A DNA stretch of 64,000 nucleotides from Leuconostoc mesenteroides subsp. mesenteroides (GCA_009676745.1 CP046062.1:1659501-1723500), one strand, 5' to 3'. Counted from the stretch's first letter, positions 17,777 to 26,982 are shown. Translations and numbers: made by a program. The notes: generated from the letters alone by a model not told the origin.

Positions 17777-17808
17777 AGTGATTTTAATCAATCACTTTTT
17801 TTATTTTT
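17777..17808 (+). terminator. Terminator after the membrane-anchored protein
   Basis: AAAGTGATT pairs with AATCACTTT, followed by a T-run. Confidence 0.7.
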
Positions 17809-17951
17809 GCTTTTTTATAATAAACGAATCTTATTTGAAAATAACCCCTACTTCCTTGAACAGATTGACTACATTTAACTATTTATTATCCTGATATCTC
17901 ATGTTAAAATGATTACCTATTATTTTTTATCCCAAAACTAGGAGTGATAAT

Positions 17952-18485
17952 ATGATGAATGTCCGCACGGTGAAGTTAGCAGACGCACCGACACTATTAA
18001 GTATCTACAAACCTTACGTCGAAAAGACAACCTCTACTTTCGAGTACAATGTTCCTACTATCCAAGATTTTAAAGACCGAATCACTAATACGGTTGAGAA
18101 ATACCCTTATATCGTTATAGAAGAAGACGACACAATTTTAGGTTATGCATATGCTCATGAGTTCAATAGCCGTGGTGCGTACAAATGGACCGTTGAAATT
18201 AGCGTATACGTCGCCCAAGAGGCTCGTAATCGCGGAATAGGTAAAATGCTATATTCCGAAATTGAAAATATATTAAAAAAGCAAAATGTTGTTCATATTG
18301 TTGCTTGCATTACTGAAGAAAATGAAACAAGCAAAAAGTTCCATGAGAGAATGGGTTATGAAAATGTTGGTTTATTTAAAAAAATAGGTTTTAAATCTGG
18401 AAAATGGTTAGATAACTTTTGGATGCAAAAAACACTCTGTCCTTCTGATCAACCGAAAGAGTTTGTGCCTTTTAGCGCATTATAA
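17952..18485 (+). CDS. GNAT N-acetyltransferase, phosphinothricin/methionine-sulfoximine acetyltransferase-like
   Basis: 177 residues with the whole GNAT fold. The acetyl-CoA motif A is ISVYVAQEARNRGIGKMLYSEIE near residues 90-112, and the C-terminal GFKSGKWLDNFWMQK block is typical of the Pat/YwnH/MddA group that acetylates phosphinothricin, methionine sulfone or sulfoximine. The true substrate is unknown. AGGAG precedes the two adjacent ATGs at 17952 and 17955. Confidence 0.88.
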   Translation: MMNVRTVKLADAPTLLSIYKPYVEKTTSTFEYNVPTIQDFKDRITNTVEKYPYIVIEEDDTILGYAYAHEFNSRGAYKWTVEISVYVAQEARNRGIGKMLYSEIENILKKQNVVHIVACITEENETSKKFHERMGYENVGLFKKIGFKSGKWLDNFWMQKTLCPSDQPKEFVPFSAL

Positions 18486-18579
18486 TTTATCCACAGCAAT
18501 TTAATACCTAACATAAACTTGGTCAATGGTTTGCCACAAGTAGTATTATAATAGTTATATTTAATTTGGGAGTATAGCT

Positions 18580-19470
18580 ATGGAAAATAAACATCTAGGT
18601 ATCATTTCTGGCCTGTCTGCATACCTTCTATGGGGCATGCTGGGTGTGTTCTGGGAACTATTAAGTGTTGTTCCAGCAATGGATACACTAGCTTATCGAA
18701 TTGTTTGGTCACTTGTGACCATTAGTGTGGTGTTGACTTTTCAAAAAAGCTGGAAAGAGGTTTGGCACGTCATTATCCAATTAATCGAAAATCATAAGAT
18801 AGGTTGGATTATATTGAGTGCCTTCCTAATCTCAATTAACTGGTTTTTATATATTGATATGGTAACTCATGAGCAAGCTACTGAAGCAAGTCTTTCTTAC
18901 TACATCATGCCATTAATGAATGTGGTTGTCGCGGTTATTTTCTTACATGAAAAACTATCAAGGTCCAAAATGGTCGCCTTAATACTTGTTATTATTGGCG
19001 TTGTCATCCTAACTATTCAAACGGGATCACTACCTTTAAATACGCTACTAATGGCGGCTACATTTTGTTTCTATGGCTTAATCAAAAAACAAGTACCCTT
19101 ACCAGCTACAATTTCATTAACACTGGAAACCCTCTTCGTTGCACCTATTGCTTTAGTTTATCTGTTCTTATCTCCACATGTGATGATACAAAATGAGCCT
19201 AAGATTACAATTCTATTGATTATGAGTGGTATCTTAACGGTTATCCCCTTACTCTTATTCGCTGTTGCCAATAAAAATACTGACTTTATCACGTTGAGTT
19301 TTATTCAATATCTTAATCCAACTATTCAATTGCTTATGGCCATTTTTGTTTTGCATGAAGCCTTTAACTGGCATAAGGTCATTGTGTTTGCTTTTATTTG
19401 GACTGGCATACTCGTATTTATTATTGGTAGTTTGAATAGCTATCATAAATTGAAAAAAACAATTTCATAA
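18580..19470 (+). CDS. rarD: RarD-type EamA/DMT superfamily transporter
   Basis: 296 residues with ten membrane helices in two EamA repeats. The start GIISGLSAYLLWGMLGVFWELL and the interior MVTHEQATEASLSYYIMPLMNVV are typical of RarD proteins (originally called chloramphenicol-sensitivity proteins). The transported compound is not known. GGGAG precedes the ATG. Followed by a terminator at 19474-19508. Confidence 0.9.
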   Translation: MENKHLGIISGLSAYLLWGMLGVFWELLSVVPAMDTLAYRIVWSLVTISVVLTFQKSWKEVWHVIIQLIENHKIGWIILSAFLISINWFLYIDMVTHEQATEASLSYYIMPLMNVVVAVIFLHEKLSRSKMVALILVIIGVVILTIQTGSLPLNTLLMAATFCFYGLIKKQVPLPATISLTLETLFVAPIALVYLFLSPHVMIQNEPKITILLIMSGILTVIPLLLFAVANKNTDFITLSFIQYLNPTIQLLMAIFVLHEAFNWHKVIVFAFIWTGILVFIIGSLNSYHKLKKTIS

Positions 19471-19473
19471 TAA

Positions 19474-19508
19474 AAAAAGCATCCATCATATCAGTTGGAT
19501 GTTTTTTA
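19474..19508 (+). terminator. rarD terminator
   Basis: AAAAAAGCATCCA paired with TTGGATGTTTTTT. Confidence 0.75.
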
Positions 19509-19560
19509 CATGTCGCTGCATTGATATTTACTTGTCACAACTCAAAGCCAATTTTATATG

Positions 19561-19881
19561 CTATTCTCCTGCTGTCATCTTTATTCCAATAATTGCAATA
19601 ATTAGCAGAACAACAAAGAACCATGTCGCACTTGAAAATTTATCGTGAAAAAGGATAACCCCTACAAGGACTGAACCAACAGCGCCAATCCCTGTCCAGA
19701 TTGGGTAAGCGAGACTAAATGATAAGTGTTTAACAGCTTGCAGCAGACAAAGCATGCTAGTAATTAGACCTACTACAGTAATAATAGCCCAACCCACTTT
19801 AGAAAAACCATCACTTAACTTCATAGCGGTTGACCATAATATTTCCGAAATACCGGCAAATAACAAAAAGATCCAAGACAT
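19561..19881 (-). CDS. Small multidrug resistance family transporter, SugE/Gdx-like
   Basis: 106 residues with four membrane helices. Glu13 in LFAGISEILWSTAMKLSDGF is the essential acidic residue of SMR transporters, and LAYPIWTGIGAVGSVLVG is the conserved third/fourth helix region. The WTGIGAVG block resembles the Gdx (guanidinium exporter) subgroup more than EmrE. There is no room for a guanidine riboswitch: the start is 34 bases after the upstream membrane-protein gene, so the two may be cotranscribed. Confidence 0.88.
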   Translation of the reverse strand: MSWIFLLFAGISEILWSTAMKLSDGFSKVGWAIITVVGLITSMLCLLQAVKHLSFSLAYPIWTGIGAVGSVLVGVILFHDKFSSATWFFVVLLIIAIIGIKMTAGE

Positions 19882-19915
19882 GGGTTATTCTCCAAAATTA
19901 AAATAGTTAAATAAT

Positions 19916-21613
19916 CTAATGCGTTCGATGGCTTTTAAACAATGTTAACCGTTTAATCAATATTTTGTTTTTTAAAATAATTAAAGTTAGCAATGTAAAG
20001 GTACTGATCAAAAATGAAATTATTTGAACCGGCGTCCTCACATATTTCACATCAATTTTACTAATACCTTTTTCTATAGGAACAACGATGGCATTGTTTT
20101 TATTATATTTTTCAGGCATTTTTTCCCCATTCACGTATACTGTGAATCCAGGGTAAAAAATATTTGGCAAAACAACATTAGTATACTTTTGTACTGAATC
20201 AATGCGATAATGTATACTACCATATTCTGTTTTCCAACTTGTTTGTTGTATATCTTTCTTTGGATTCATCAAAGGAATAGAATGTTGTTCTAACTTATCC
20301 TTGATTTTGAATGCATTATGTGGCAAATAATCATATACATAATTATTTAGTGTAGCATTTTGAAAATCATCCCAAGAAACTATATTAACAGCATTGCCAT
20401 TCGGGTTCCGCTTAATACTAAAATTAAGACTAGTTACTGAGAGCAATCCAATAAAACAAAATAGTGTTATCAGAACATAGCGACTTTTTCTATTTTCAAC
20501 AATGTTAACGATGGCAATTGCGCCAAGAAAAGCTGAAATAAAAGTTGCAGTATAAAGAAATCTACCAACGAACTGTATGAACCCTAAATATTTATCAAAA
20601 ATTGGCCAAGGAAAAATATTAGTAACAAGTATTAAATTAATCAGTAAAACAACTGATAAGTATTTCAAAGCAGGGTGGAACTTGCTCCAACCATTAATAA
20701 TAAAGAATACAATAATTAACCCTGATAAACCTAAGCTGTACGAAGCCAACTTATCTGTCAAAAATACACTCATTGTAGGTAAAACGGTATTTGACAGCAG
20801 CAGTTTATTGACAGAAATATTTTTAACAAACAACAAATTTTGTAGAAGTGGCGCTAAGAAAAACGCTGAAAGTAACGCTGAAAGTATTCCTGCATAAAAT
20901 AACTTTAATATACGCGTTAATTTGATCTTCTTGGCTTCTTTAACAGTAAATGTCATTGAGAATGAAAAGACCATCATCAGGACAACAACTACCGCATCAG
21001 GTAGATCACATAAAATGAGTCCAGCAACCCCTAAAGACAGTATCCACCATTTTTTATGGTCTTTTAATGCAATCTGATACATTCCATAAAAAGCAATTGG
21101 CATAAAAATAAAAATAAAAGATCCACCAAAGCTACGGTAAAACAATGTTATAGAAATCGTAAAATGACTAAATCCATATAGCGCGCTACTTAATAACGCA
21201 ATGAACCGACTTTTTGTTATTTTTAATGTACAAATATACATTGACATAAATGTTGAAAAAAAGATTAAAGCAATAAATGCTAAATAACCGGCGTACGCAT
21301 TTCCAAAGATTATGTGCAAGAACACCTCTGGCAGCATAGTTATTACTGGGTAAAAAAGATTTTGTGGATATCCAAATGATCCAAAAGTTTTAGTCATCAC
21401 ACTGGGAATTGCTTGATCCAAATGACCATGACTTATATTTAAATAACTTTCTGCGACACGAGCCATATGGAAACGCCCATCCCACCCCTCTTGATGAACA
21501 TAGGCCGGTCCATGCAAATAAGGTAAAATAATCAAAAGACTGAATAATGAAAAAAGTAAGCACACACTTATGTTTAAATGCTTACTGACTATATACTTAA
21601 CTTTATTTATCAT
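19916..21613 (-). CDS. Large polytopic membrane protein, GT-C-like (PTPS_related/YfhO-like)
   Basis: 565 residues with about eleven membrane helices to residue 390, a soluble domain and a final helix near 535-555. The first loop has GWDGRFHMARVAESYL, the candidate GT-C acidic site. Same architecture as the protein at 14857-16617 but strongly diverged, and on the opposite strand. Probably an envelope glycosyltransferase or related flippase-like enzyme; no acceptor can be named. Confidence 0.8.
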   Translation of the reverse strand: MINKVKYIVSKHLNISVCLLFSLFSLLIILPYLHGPAYVHQEGWDGRFHMARVAESYLNISHGHLDQAIPSVMTKTFGSFGYPQNLFYPVITMLPEVFLHIIFGNAYAGYLAFIALIFFSTFMSMYICTLKITKSRFIALLSSALYGFSHFTISITLFYRSFGGSFIFIFMPIAFYGMYQIALKDHKKWWILSLGVAGLILCDLPDAVVVVLMMVFSFSMTFTVKEAKKIKLTRILKLFYAGILSALLSAFFLAPLLQNLLFVKNISVNKLLLSNTVLPTMSVFLTDKLASYSLGLSGLIIVFFIINGWSKFHPALKYLSVVLLINLILVTNIFPWPIFDKYLGFIQFVGRFLYTATFISAFLGAIAIVNIVENRKSRYVLITLFCFIGLLSVTSLNFSIKRNPNGNAVNIVSWDDFQNATLNNYVYDYLPHNAFKIKDKLEQHSIPLMNPKKDIQQTSWKTEYGSIHYRIDSVQKYTNVVLPNIFYPGFTVYVNGEKMPEKYNKNNAIVVPIEKGISKIDVKYVRTPVQIISFLISTFTLLTLIILKNKILIKRLTLFKSHRTH

Positions 21614-21870
21614 ACTATTCTACTTTCCCCAAAAAGAGCGAAATAACTTTCATTAACATTTTCCAAATAACAAATAAACTCATCTGTATCATAACAGAAG
21701 TAATAGTATTTTTAAAGAAAAAGTTACTGTAGTATTTTCTGAAGTAATTTAAATTTAATTTTTAATATTGAAAAAATAAATTCCATATAGAGTACCCCAT
21801 ATACCATTTTTATGATATCCTTTATTTATTGGTACCAAAATGATACTGACTTTAAAAAGGAGACAATTTC

Positions 21871-22083
21871 ATGGATTGGAAAAATTATTCTTTGCAAACT
21901 CAAAATGCTGACTGGGCTTTTTTGGACGAAATGTTAAGACGATCAAAAAGTCAAAAATTCGAGTTATCAAATTTTTTTGAAAATTATCAACACAAAAGAT
22001 ATGTCCTTGAAAATTGGAGTCGCAACCATTTACACAAGCATGTACTCTTTTCAAATTTTGATGAAACTATTCAGATTGAATGA
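21871..22083 (+). CDS. Small protein of unknown function
   Basis: 70 residues, MDWKNYSLQTQNADWAFLDE at the start, aromatic and charged, soluble, with no family that I recognise. Called because AAAGGAG lies eight bases before the ATG, a perfect ribosome-binding site, and because a strong terminator follows. A TTGGTACCAA palindrome at 21830-21839 just upstream could be an operator. No neighbour suggests a function. Confidence 0.6.
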   Translation: MDWKNYSLQTQNADWAFLDEMLRRSKSQKFELSNFFENYQHKRYVLENWSRNHLHKHVLFSNFDETIQIE

Positions 22084-22188
22084 TTTTAAGAATAACCTTT
22101 TCACAATCTTTTTTTGTAATATGAGTGAGGAAGACCGTTTTTGTCTTCTACCGTGCTACTTTCTAACCTTGTATTAAAGTTATTCAAA

Positions 22189-22229
22189 ATAAAAAAGCGT
22201 TAATATAACAACGCTTTTTTATTTTGAAT
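22189..22229. terminator. Bidirectional terminator between the small gene and tRNA-Ser
   Basis: Almost perfect long palindrome, ATAAAAAAGCGTT paired with AACGCTTTTTTAT, extended by TTCAAAATA/TATTTTGAA on both sides. Confidence 0.85.
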
Positions 22230-22240
22230 ACTGGTAAGAA

Positions 22241-22329
22241 AGGAGCTAGCGGGATTTGAACCCGCACACCGCGAAATGCGGCTCGACGGATTTCGAGTCC
22301 GTTGCAGTACCAGATTGTGCCATAGCTCC
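22241..22329 (-). tRNA. tRNA-Ser (CGA)
   Basis: 89-nt class II tRNA: acceptor GGAGCTA/TAGCTCC, three-pair D-stem GCA/TGC, anticodon stem ACGGA/TCCGT with loop CTCGAAA giving CGA, long variable arm (CCGC-ATTTC-GCGG), T-arm GCGGGTTCAAATCCCGC. The discriminator base read from the sequence is U, where bacterial tRNA-Ser normally has G. CCA is not encoded. Confidence 0.9.
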
Positions 22330-22373
22330 ATAACGAAGCATCTGATTAGATGCTTACTAATTTAAAATAAATG

Positions 22374-24215
22374 TTAATTTGCTGATGCCTTACGACGCTT
22401 TGCAGCCTTTTCACGTTCAGCTGTGTTCAAGATAGCTTTACGGATACGTACATTTTCAGGAGTTACTTCAACATATTCATCATCATTCAAGAATTCCAAA
22501 GAAGCTTCCAAATTCATGATACGTGGTGTCTTAATTGAAGCAGTTTGGTCCTTGTTTGATGAACGAACGTTTGACTGTGGCTTCAACTTTGTAACGTTGA
22601 CAGAGATATCATTGTCACGCGCATTCATTCCAACAATCATTCCTTCATAAACTTCAACACCAGCACCAACAAACATTTGTCCACGATCTTCGACACCCAT
22701 GATGGCATAGTTTGAAGTTGTTCCTTGGTTAATAGAAACCAAAGCACCATTACGACGTCCTGGTTCCCAGTTACGAACAACTGGACGATATTCAGCATAC
22801 GTATGGTTAAAGATACCATATCCACGCGTAGCTGACATAAATTCAGTTGAGTAACCAATTAAGCCACGTGAAGGTGCCATATAAGTCAAACGTGTTTGTC
22901 CATTACCAACAGACTCCATATTGACCATTTCACCCTTACGTTGGTTTAATGAATCAATAACTGTTGATGAATACTCATCAGGTGTATCAATTTGAACTGA
23001 TTCATAAGGTTCTGATTGAACCCCATCAATTTCACGGTAAATAACCTGTGGACGAGAAGCTTGCAATTCAAAGCCTTCACGACGCATTGTTTCAATCAAA
23101 ATTGACAAATGTAACTCACCACGACCAGACACTGACCAAGCCCCAGCTTGCCCAATATCTTCAACTCGCAATGACACATCAGTATGCAGTTCACGACGCA
23201 AACGGTCTTCGATTTGACGTGCAGTAACAAACTTACCTTCTTTACCTGCAAACGGACTATCATTTTGACGGAATGTCATTTGCAAAGTAGGCTCGTCGAT
23301 ACGTAAAATTGGTAGTGCATCTGGATGTGCAGGATCTGCAACAGTTTCACCAACAGAGATATCTTCCATACCAGAGACAGCAATCAAATCACCAGCTTTA
23401 GCTTCTTGAATATCTACTTGATCTAATCCAATGAAGCCAGCAAGCTTAGTTACACGGAAACTTTGTGCTGAACCATCTAACTTCAAAACTTCAACGTTGT
23501 CACCAATTTTAATTGTTCCACGCTTAACACGACCAATGCCGATACGACCAACGAAGTCATTATAATCCAGCATCGCAACTTGGAATTGTAGTGGTTCATC
23601 TGAATTATCAACTGGTGAAGGAATTGTATTAAAGACAGCATCAAAAATTGGCTTCATTGTATGTTCTTGATCATCAACATTTGGTGACAAAGAAGACGTA
23701 CCGTTCATTGCTGAAGCAAAGATAACTGGGAAGTCCAAATCTTCTTCATCAGCACCTAATTCAATAAACAAATCCAATACTTCGTCAACGACTTCTTCAG
23801 GCCGTGCACCAGGACGGTCGACCTTGTTAACGATAACGATTGGTGTTAAATGTTGTTCGAAAGCTTTTTTCAACACAAAACGAGTTTGTGGCATTGTACC
23901 TTCAAAAGCATCAACGACCAATAAAACACCATCAACCATACCCATGATACGTTCAACTTCACCACCGAAGTCCGCGTGTCCAGGTGTATCCAAAATGTTA
24001 ATTTGCTTGTCCCCAACCTTCACGGCTGTGTTTTTTGACAAGATAGTGATACCACGTTCTTTTTCAATATCGTTAGTATCCATTGCACGATCACCCAATT
24101 CCTTGCGTGAATCCAATGTGTCTGATTGCTTCAAAAGTTCGTTAACCAGCGTCGTCTTCCCGTGATCGACGTGGGCAATGATAGCGATGTTACGAATGTC
24201 TTCGCGATTTGCCAA
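22374..24215 (-). CDS. typA: Translational GTPase TypA/BipA
   Basis: 613 residues. The GTPase domain has G1 [15 protein letters not shown] (residues 14-28), G3 DTPGHADF and G4 NKVD; EF-G-like domains III and V and the TypA-specific C-terminal domain (YSTEFMSATRGYGIFNHTYAEY) follow. Ribosome-associated factor in 50S assembly, cold and stress adaptation. Monocistronic next to the suhB-like gene, with a terminator between them. Confidence 0.97.
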   Translation of the reverse strand: MANREDIRNIAIIAHVDHGKTTLVNELLKQSDTLDSRKELGDRAMDTNDIEKERGITILSKNTAVKVGDKQINILDTPGHADFGGEVERIMGMVDGVLLVVDAFEGTMPQTRFVLKKAFEQHLTPIVIVNKVDRPGARPEEVVDEVLDLFIELGADEEDLDFPVIFASAMNGTSSLSPNVDDQEHTMKPIFDAVFNTIPSPVDNSDEPLQFQVAMLDYNDFVGRIGIGRVKRGTIKIGDNVEVLKLDGSAQSFRVTKLAGFIGLDQVDIQEAKAGDLIAVSGMEDISVGETVADPAHPDALPILRIDEPTLQMTFRQNDSPFAGKEGKFVTARQIEDRLRRELHTDVSLRVEDIGQAGAWSVSGRGELHLSILIETMRREGFELQASRPQVIYREIDGVQSEPYESVQIDTPDEYSSTVIDSLNQRKGEMVNMESVGNGQTRLTYMAPSRGLIGYSTEFMSATRGYGIFNHTYAEYRPVVRNWEPGRRNGALVSINQGTTSNYAIMGVEDRGQMFVGAGVEVYEGMIVGMNARDNDISVNVTKLKPQSNVRSSNKDQTASIKTPRIMNLEASLEFLNDDEYVEVTPENVRIRKAILNTAEREKAAKRRKASAN

Positions 24216-24253
24216 TTTTCTAGTACTCCTTTAATTTAAATGCTGCCACATAC

Positions 24254-24283
24254 AAAAGCTAGGGACACTTCGTTCCCTAGCTT
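24254..24283 (-). terminator. Terminator of the yktA-suhB operon
   Basis: AAGCTAGGGA/TCCCTAGCTT arms (24274-24283 and 24256-24265), then TTTTG on the minus strand. It overlaps the last codons of the suhB-like gene. Confidence 0.75.
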
Positions 24284-25065
24284 CTATGCAACGCCAAAAT
24301 ATCGCGATGCGCTCGATTCGTAGCAACTAATACTATGTTAGATGATAACATATCTAACTGCTTTCCGTCAATGTCTGAAACGATTAATCCTAAAGTTTTT
24401 GCTAAAACCTGGCCAGCAGCAAAATCCCATGACATCATTTTTGAAGAATAGCCTACAGCCTGGCCTCTTAAGACACGGATAAAAGACGGGCCAGCAGCAC
24501 CAATAACACGGTATCCCAAAGCATTTTTAGCAATTTCGTCATATCCAAACATACCATAGAGCAAGCGCGCACCACTCAATAACACAATTCCTTGGTTGAG
24601 TGCATCATTTTCTGGCGGATCTAAACGCAATTGATTAGCGAAAACACCGATTTGAGGACCACCATGATAAACAATATTATTTACCACATCCATAATCCAT
24701 CCCAAAATAGGCTGATTATCAACATAAAGTGCTATCATAATCGCAAAGTCATCGTGCTGCTTATAAAAATTCATAGTACCATCAATTGGATCGACAAACC
24801 ATACATGACCAACCATACTAATTGGTCTATCACCAAATCCTTCTTCGCTCACAATTTGTGCATCCGGATCGAAATTTCGAATATACGTGTTGATTACTTG
24901 CTCATTGCTTTTATCAACATTCGTTACTAAATCACGTGCATCGTTTTTAGTAGCTACGTCTAAATGCTGATTCATCGCTGCCATTGTAGACTTTTGTAAT
25001 TCATCAAGCCACGTTAACACAGTTTGGTCGATTTCTTGAATTTCGAATGAGCTTATTGTTTTCAT
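24277..25065 (-). CDS. Inositol monophosphatase (SuhB) family protein
   Basis: 262 residues. The Mg2+-binding motifs are EEGFGD (Glu near residue 75), WFVDPIDGTMNF (residues 89-100) and MSWDFAAGQVLAK (about 210-222). Hydrolyses sugar or inositol monophosphates, or acts on related substrates such as NADP or PAP; the exact substrate cannot be read. Start overlaps the UPF0223 gene stop by four bases, so they form an operon. Confidence 0.92.
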   Translation of the reverse strand: MKTISSFEIQEIDQTVLTWLDELQKSTMAAMNQHLDVATKNDARDLVTNVDKSNEQVINTYIRNFDPDAQIVSEEGFGDRPISMVGHVWFVDPIDGTMNFYKQHDDFAIMIALYVDNQPILGWIMDVVNNIVYHGGPQIGVFANQLRLDPPENDALNQGIVLLSGARLLYGMFGYDEIAKNALGYRVIGAAGPSFIRVLRGQAVGYSSKMMSWDFAAGQVLAKTLGLIVSDIDGKQLDMLSSNIVLVATNRAHRDILALHRS

Positions 25066-25334
25066 AAACGTACTCTGTCTTTCGTCGAATTTTGAACAAA
25101 TTTTATAGTTTTGTATATACTATGTCCAGTTTGGCGTTCAAAATCTTTATCAAATTTTTTCTGCTCACTTTTGGCAGGCATTATTTTTCTATATGCATCG
25201 TAATTTTTTAATACCTCTGCACGAGAAGTTCCTTTTTCATAAATATCTAATACACTATTTATAAAATTTGTTACAATAATAATATCTTGGGTTGTCCAAT
25301 CACCATCGATTGGTAATACATAATTTTCATTCAT
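25062..25334 (-). CDS. yktA: UPF0223 family protein (YktA-like)
   Basis: A 90-residue small soluble protein with the family pattern: an N-terminal YPIDGDWTTQDIIIVTNFINSV-like block and a C-terminal GHSIYKTIKF. Function unknown. In Bacillus the homologue also lies beside a suhB-like gene (yktA-yktC), which supports the assignment. Confidence 0.88.
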   Translation of the reverse strand: MNENYVLPIDGDWTTQDIIIVTNFINSVLDIYEKGTSRAEVLKNYDAYRKIMPAKSEQKKFDKDFERQTGHSIYKTIKFVQNSTKDRVRL

Positions 25335-25389
25335 AATGTTATTTTAACATGTTATAACGTTTGATATACTAGATTATGAGGTAAAAAAA

Positions 25390-25968
25390 ATGACAATCAG
25401 ATTTACTATGGATAAAATCACACGGGACGGAGATCCCGTCCTGCGAAAGACGGCTGCGTCCGTTCCTTTCCCTTTGAATGAAGAACATGCACAACTTGCT
25501 AAAGATATGATGGCATATTTAGTTGTATCTCAAGATGAAAAACAAAATGAGAAATACGGTCTACGTCCAGGTGTTGGATTAGCTGCTCCACAAGTAGGCT
25601 ACTCTTTGAGCATGTCATCAATTTTAATACCTGCACTCGACCCAGAAGACACAACCGGCGAACCTTATTTTAAAGGTACAATTTTCAATCCGGTAATTAT
25701 TTCAGAATCCGTCAAACGCGGTGCCTTAAATGTTGGTGAAGGTTGCCTGTCAGTTGATGAAGATGTACCAGGCTTTGTTCCTCGTGCTTATCGAATAACG
25801 GTTCGCTATCAAGATGAAAACGGTAATAAACAAACAATTAAATTGCGCGATTATCCTGCTATTGTTTTTCAACATGAAATTGACCACTTACACGGGCACT
25901 TATATTATGATCACATCAATATGCAATCGCCTTGGGAAGTCGATGAAGATACAAAATATATTGACTAA
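25390..25968 (+). CDS. def: Peptide deformylase
   Basis: 192 residues, removing the formyl group from nascent N-terminal methionine. All three active-site motifs are present: GVGLAAPQVG (motif I), EGCLSVDE (motif II, metal-binding Cys) and QHEIDHLHG (motif III, HExxH). Length and the insertion between motifs I and II indicate a type 2 (Gram-positive) enzyme. GAGGT precedes the ATG. Confidence 0.96.
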   Translation: MTIRFTMDKITRDGDPVLRKTAASVPFPLNEEHAQLAKDMMAYLVVSQDEKQNEKYGLRPGVGLAAPQVGYSLSMSSILIPALDPEDTTGEPYFKGTIFNPVIISESVKRGALNVGEGCLSVDEDVPGFVPRAYRITVRYQDENGNKQTIKLRDYPAIVFQHEIDHLHGHLYYDHINMQSPWEVDEDTKYID

Positions 25969-25978
25969 TTTGGCCAAT

Positions 25979-26014
25979 CAAAAAGCTCTGCAGTAATTCT
26001 CTGCAGAGCTTTTT
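25979..26014. terminator. Bidirectional terminator between def and dnaJ
   Basis: AATCAAAAAGCTCTGCAG and CTGCAGAGCTTTTTGATT arms around a seven-base loop. Confidence 0.85.
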
Positions 26015-26016
26015 GA

Positions 26017-26916
26017 TTACAACTTATCGAAGAAACTTTTTTTCTTAGTTGTACCGTCAGTCGCTTCTTTGAAAGCCTCCAACGCTTTTTTCTGATCTTT
26101 ATTAAGTCGTGTCGGTACTTCGACAGTTACAATAACAAATTGATCTCCGTGTCCATTTCCACGCAAACGTGGAGCACCCTTACCACTCAACCGGAAACGT
26201 TTGCCTGTTTGAGTACCTGCTGGGATTCTCAATTTCACTTCACCGTGAACGGTCTTGACTTGAATTTCATCACCCAATGCTGCTGTCACAAAGCTTATCT
26301 TTTGTTCTAAGTAAACATCTGCACCATCACGTTCAAACCCATCTCTTGATGGTGATACTTGGAAGACAACGAACAGGTCTCCTTGTGGTCCACCATTAAC
26401 ACCACTTTCACCTTGTCCACTCAAACGCATTTGCTGACCGGTTTCAACACCAGCTGGTACAGTAACCTTAATTTCGTGTTGCTTACCATCTCCACGATTA
26501 AACTTAATAGTCGTTTCTTTACCAAAAATGGCTTCCTCAAAAGTCAAATTCATGCGATATTGCAAGTCTTGTCCTTTGCGTGGTCGATTAGGATCAAAGC
26601 CGCCACCGAACATTTGACTGAAAATATCACCCAAATCTGAAAAATCATTGAATCCGCCTTGACCACCAAAACCACCTTGACCGCCGAAGCCACCTTGCCC
26701 ACCATTTGGGCCAAACTGATCATACTGAGCTCGTTTTTGTTCGTCACCGAGTGTCTCAAAAGCTTCTTGAACTTCTTTATACTTTTCTTCAGCACCAGAC
26801 TCATGGTTCAAATCCGGATGGTATTTTTTGGATAGCTTACGATAAGCCTTTTTTATTTCATCTTGACTAGCGTCTTTACTAACGCCGAGACGGTTATAAT
26901 ATTCAGTGTTATTCAC
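26017..26916 (-). CDS. dnaJ: DnaJ co-chaperone lacking the zinc-finger domain
   Basis: 299 residues instead of about 380. The J domain (residues 1-70) has the HPD motif at 33-35. A Gly/Phe region with tandem GFGGQG repeats follows (about 75-110), then the peptide-binding C-terminal domains ([20 protein letters not shown]...[20 protein letters not shown]). The four CxxCxGxG zinc repeats that normally lie between [14 protein letters not shown] and IKVTVPAG are missing and replaced by a nine-residue linker (NRGDGKQHE). By architecture a class B J-protein, but in the place of canonical dnaJ after dnaK. Confidence 0.95.
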   Translation of the reverse strand: MNNTEYYNRLGVSKDASQDEIKKAYRKLSKKYHPDLNHESGAEEKYKEVQEAFETLGDEQKRAQYDQFGPNGGQGGFGGQGGFGGQGGFNDFSDLGDIFSQMFGGGFDPNRPRKGQDLQYRMNLTFEEAIFGKETTIKFNRGDGKQHEIKVTVPAGVETGQQMRLSGQGESGVNGGPQGDLFVVFQVSPSRDGFERDGADVYLEQKISFVTAALGDEIQVKTVHGEVKLRIPAGTQTGKRFRLSGKGAPRLRGNGHGDQFVIVTVEVPTRLNKDQKKALEAFKEATDGTTKKKSFFDKL

Positions 26917-26942
26917 GCGCCCGCTCCTTCTAATTTATGTAC

Positions 26943-26970
26943 ACAAACCGCACTCAATGAATGCGGTTTG
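26943..26970. other. Hairpin between dnaK and dnaJ
   Basis: ACAAACCGCA/TGCGGTTTGT, a 10-bp stem in the 66-base dnaK-dnaJ gap. No U-run on the minus-strand side, so more likely an mRNA processing or stability element than a terminator. Confidence 0.4.
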
Positions 26971-26982
26971 TTTTAAAATATA

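Noticed and set aside
19882-19915. Guanidine riboswitch for the SMR/Gdx-like gene
   Set aside because: Only 34 bases lie between it and the upstream gene; no room for the motif.
17082-22329. Genomic island bounded by tRNA-Arg and tRNA-Ser
   Set aside because: Accessory-like gene content, but I found no integrase and no direct repeat of a tRNA 3' end.
26650-26705. Tandem repeat that might be a minisatellite or CRISPR-like array
   Set aside because: It is the in-frame GFGGQG repeat of the DnaJ Gly/Phe region; no spacers and only about three units.
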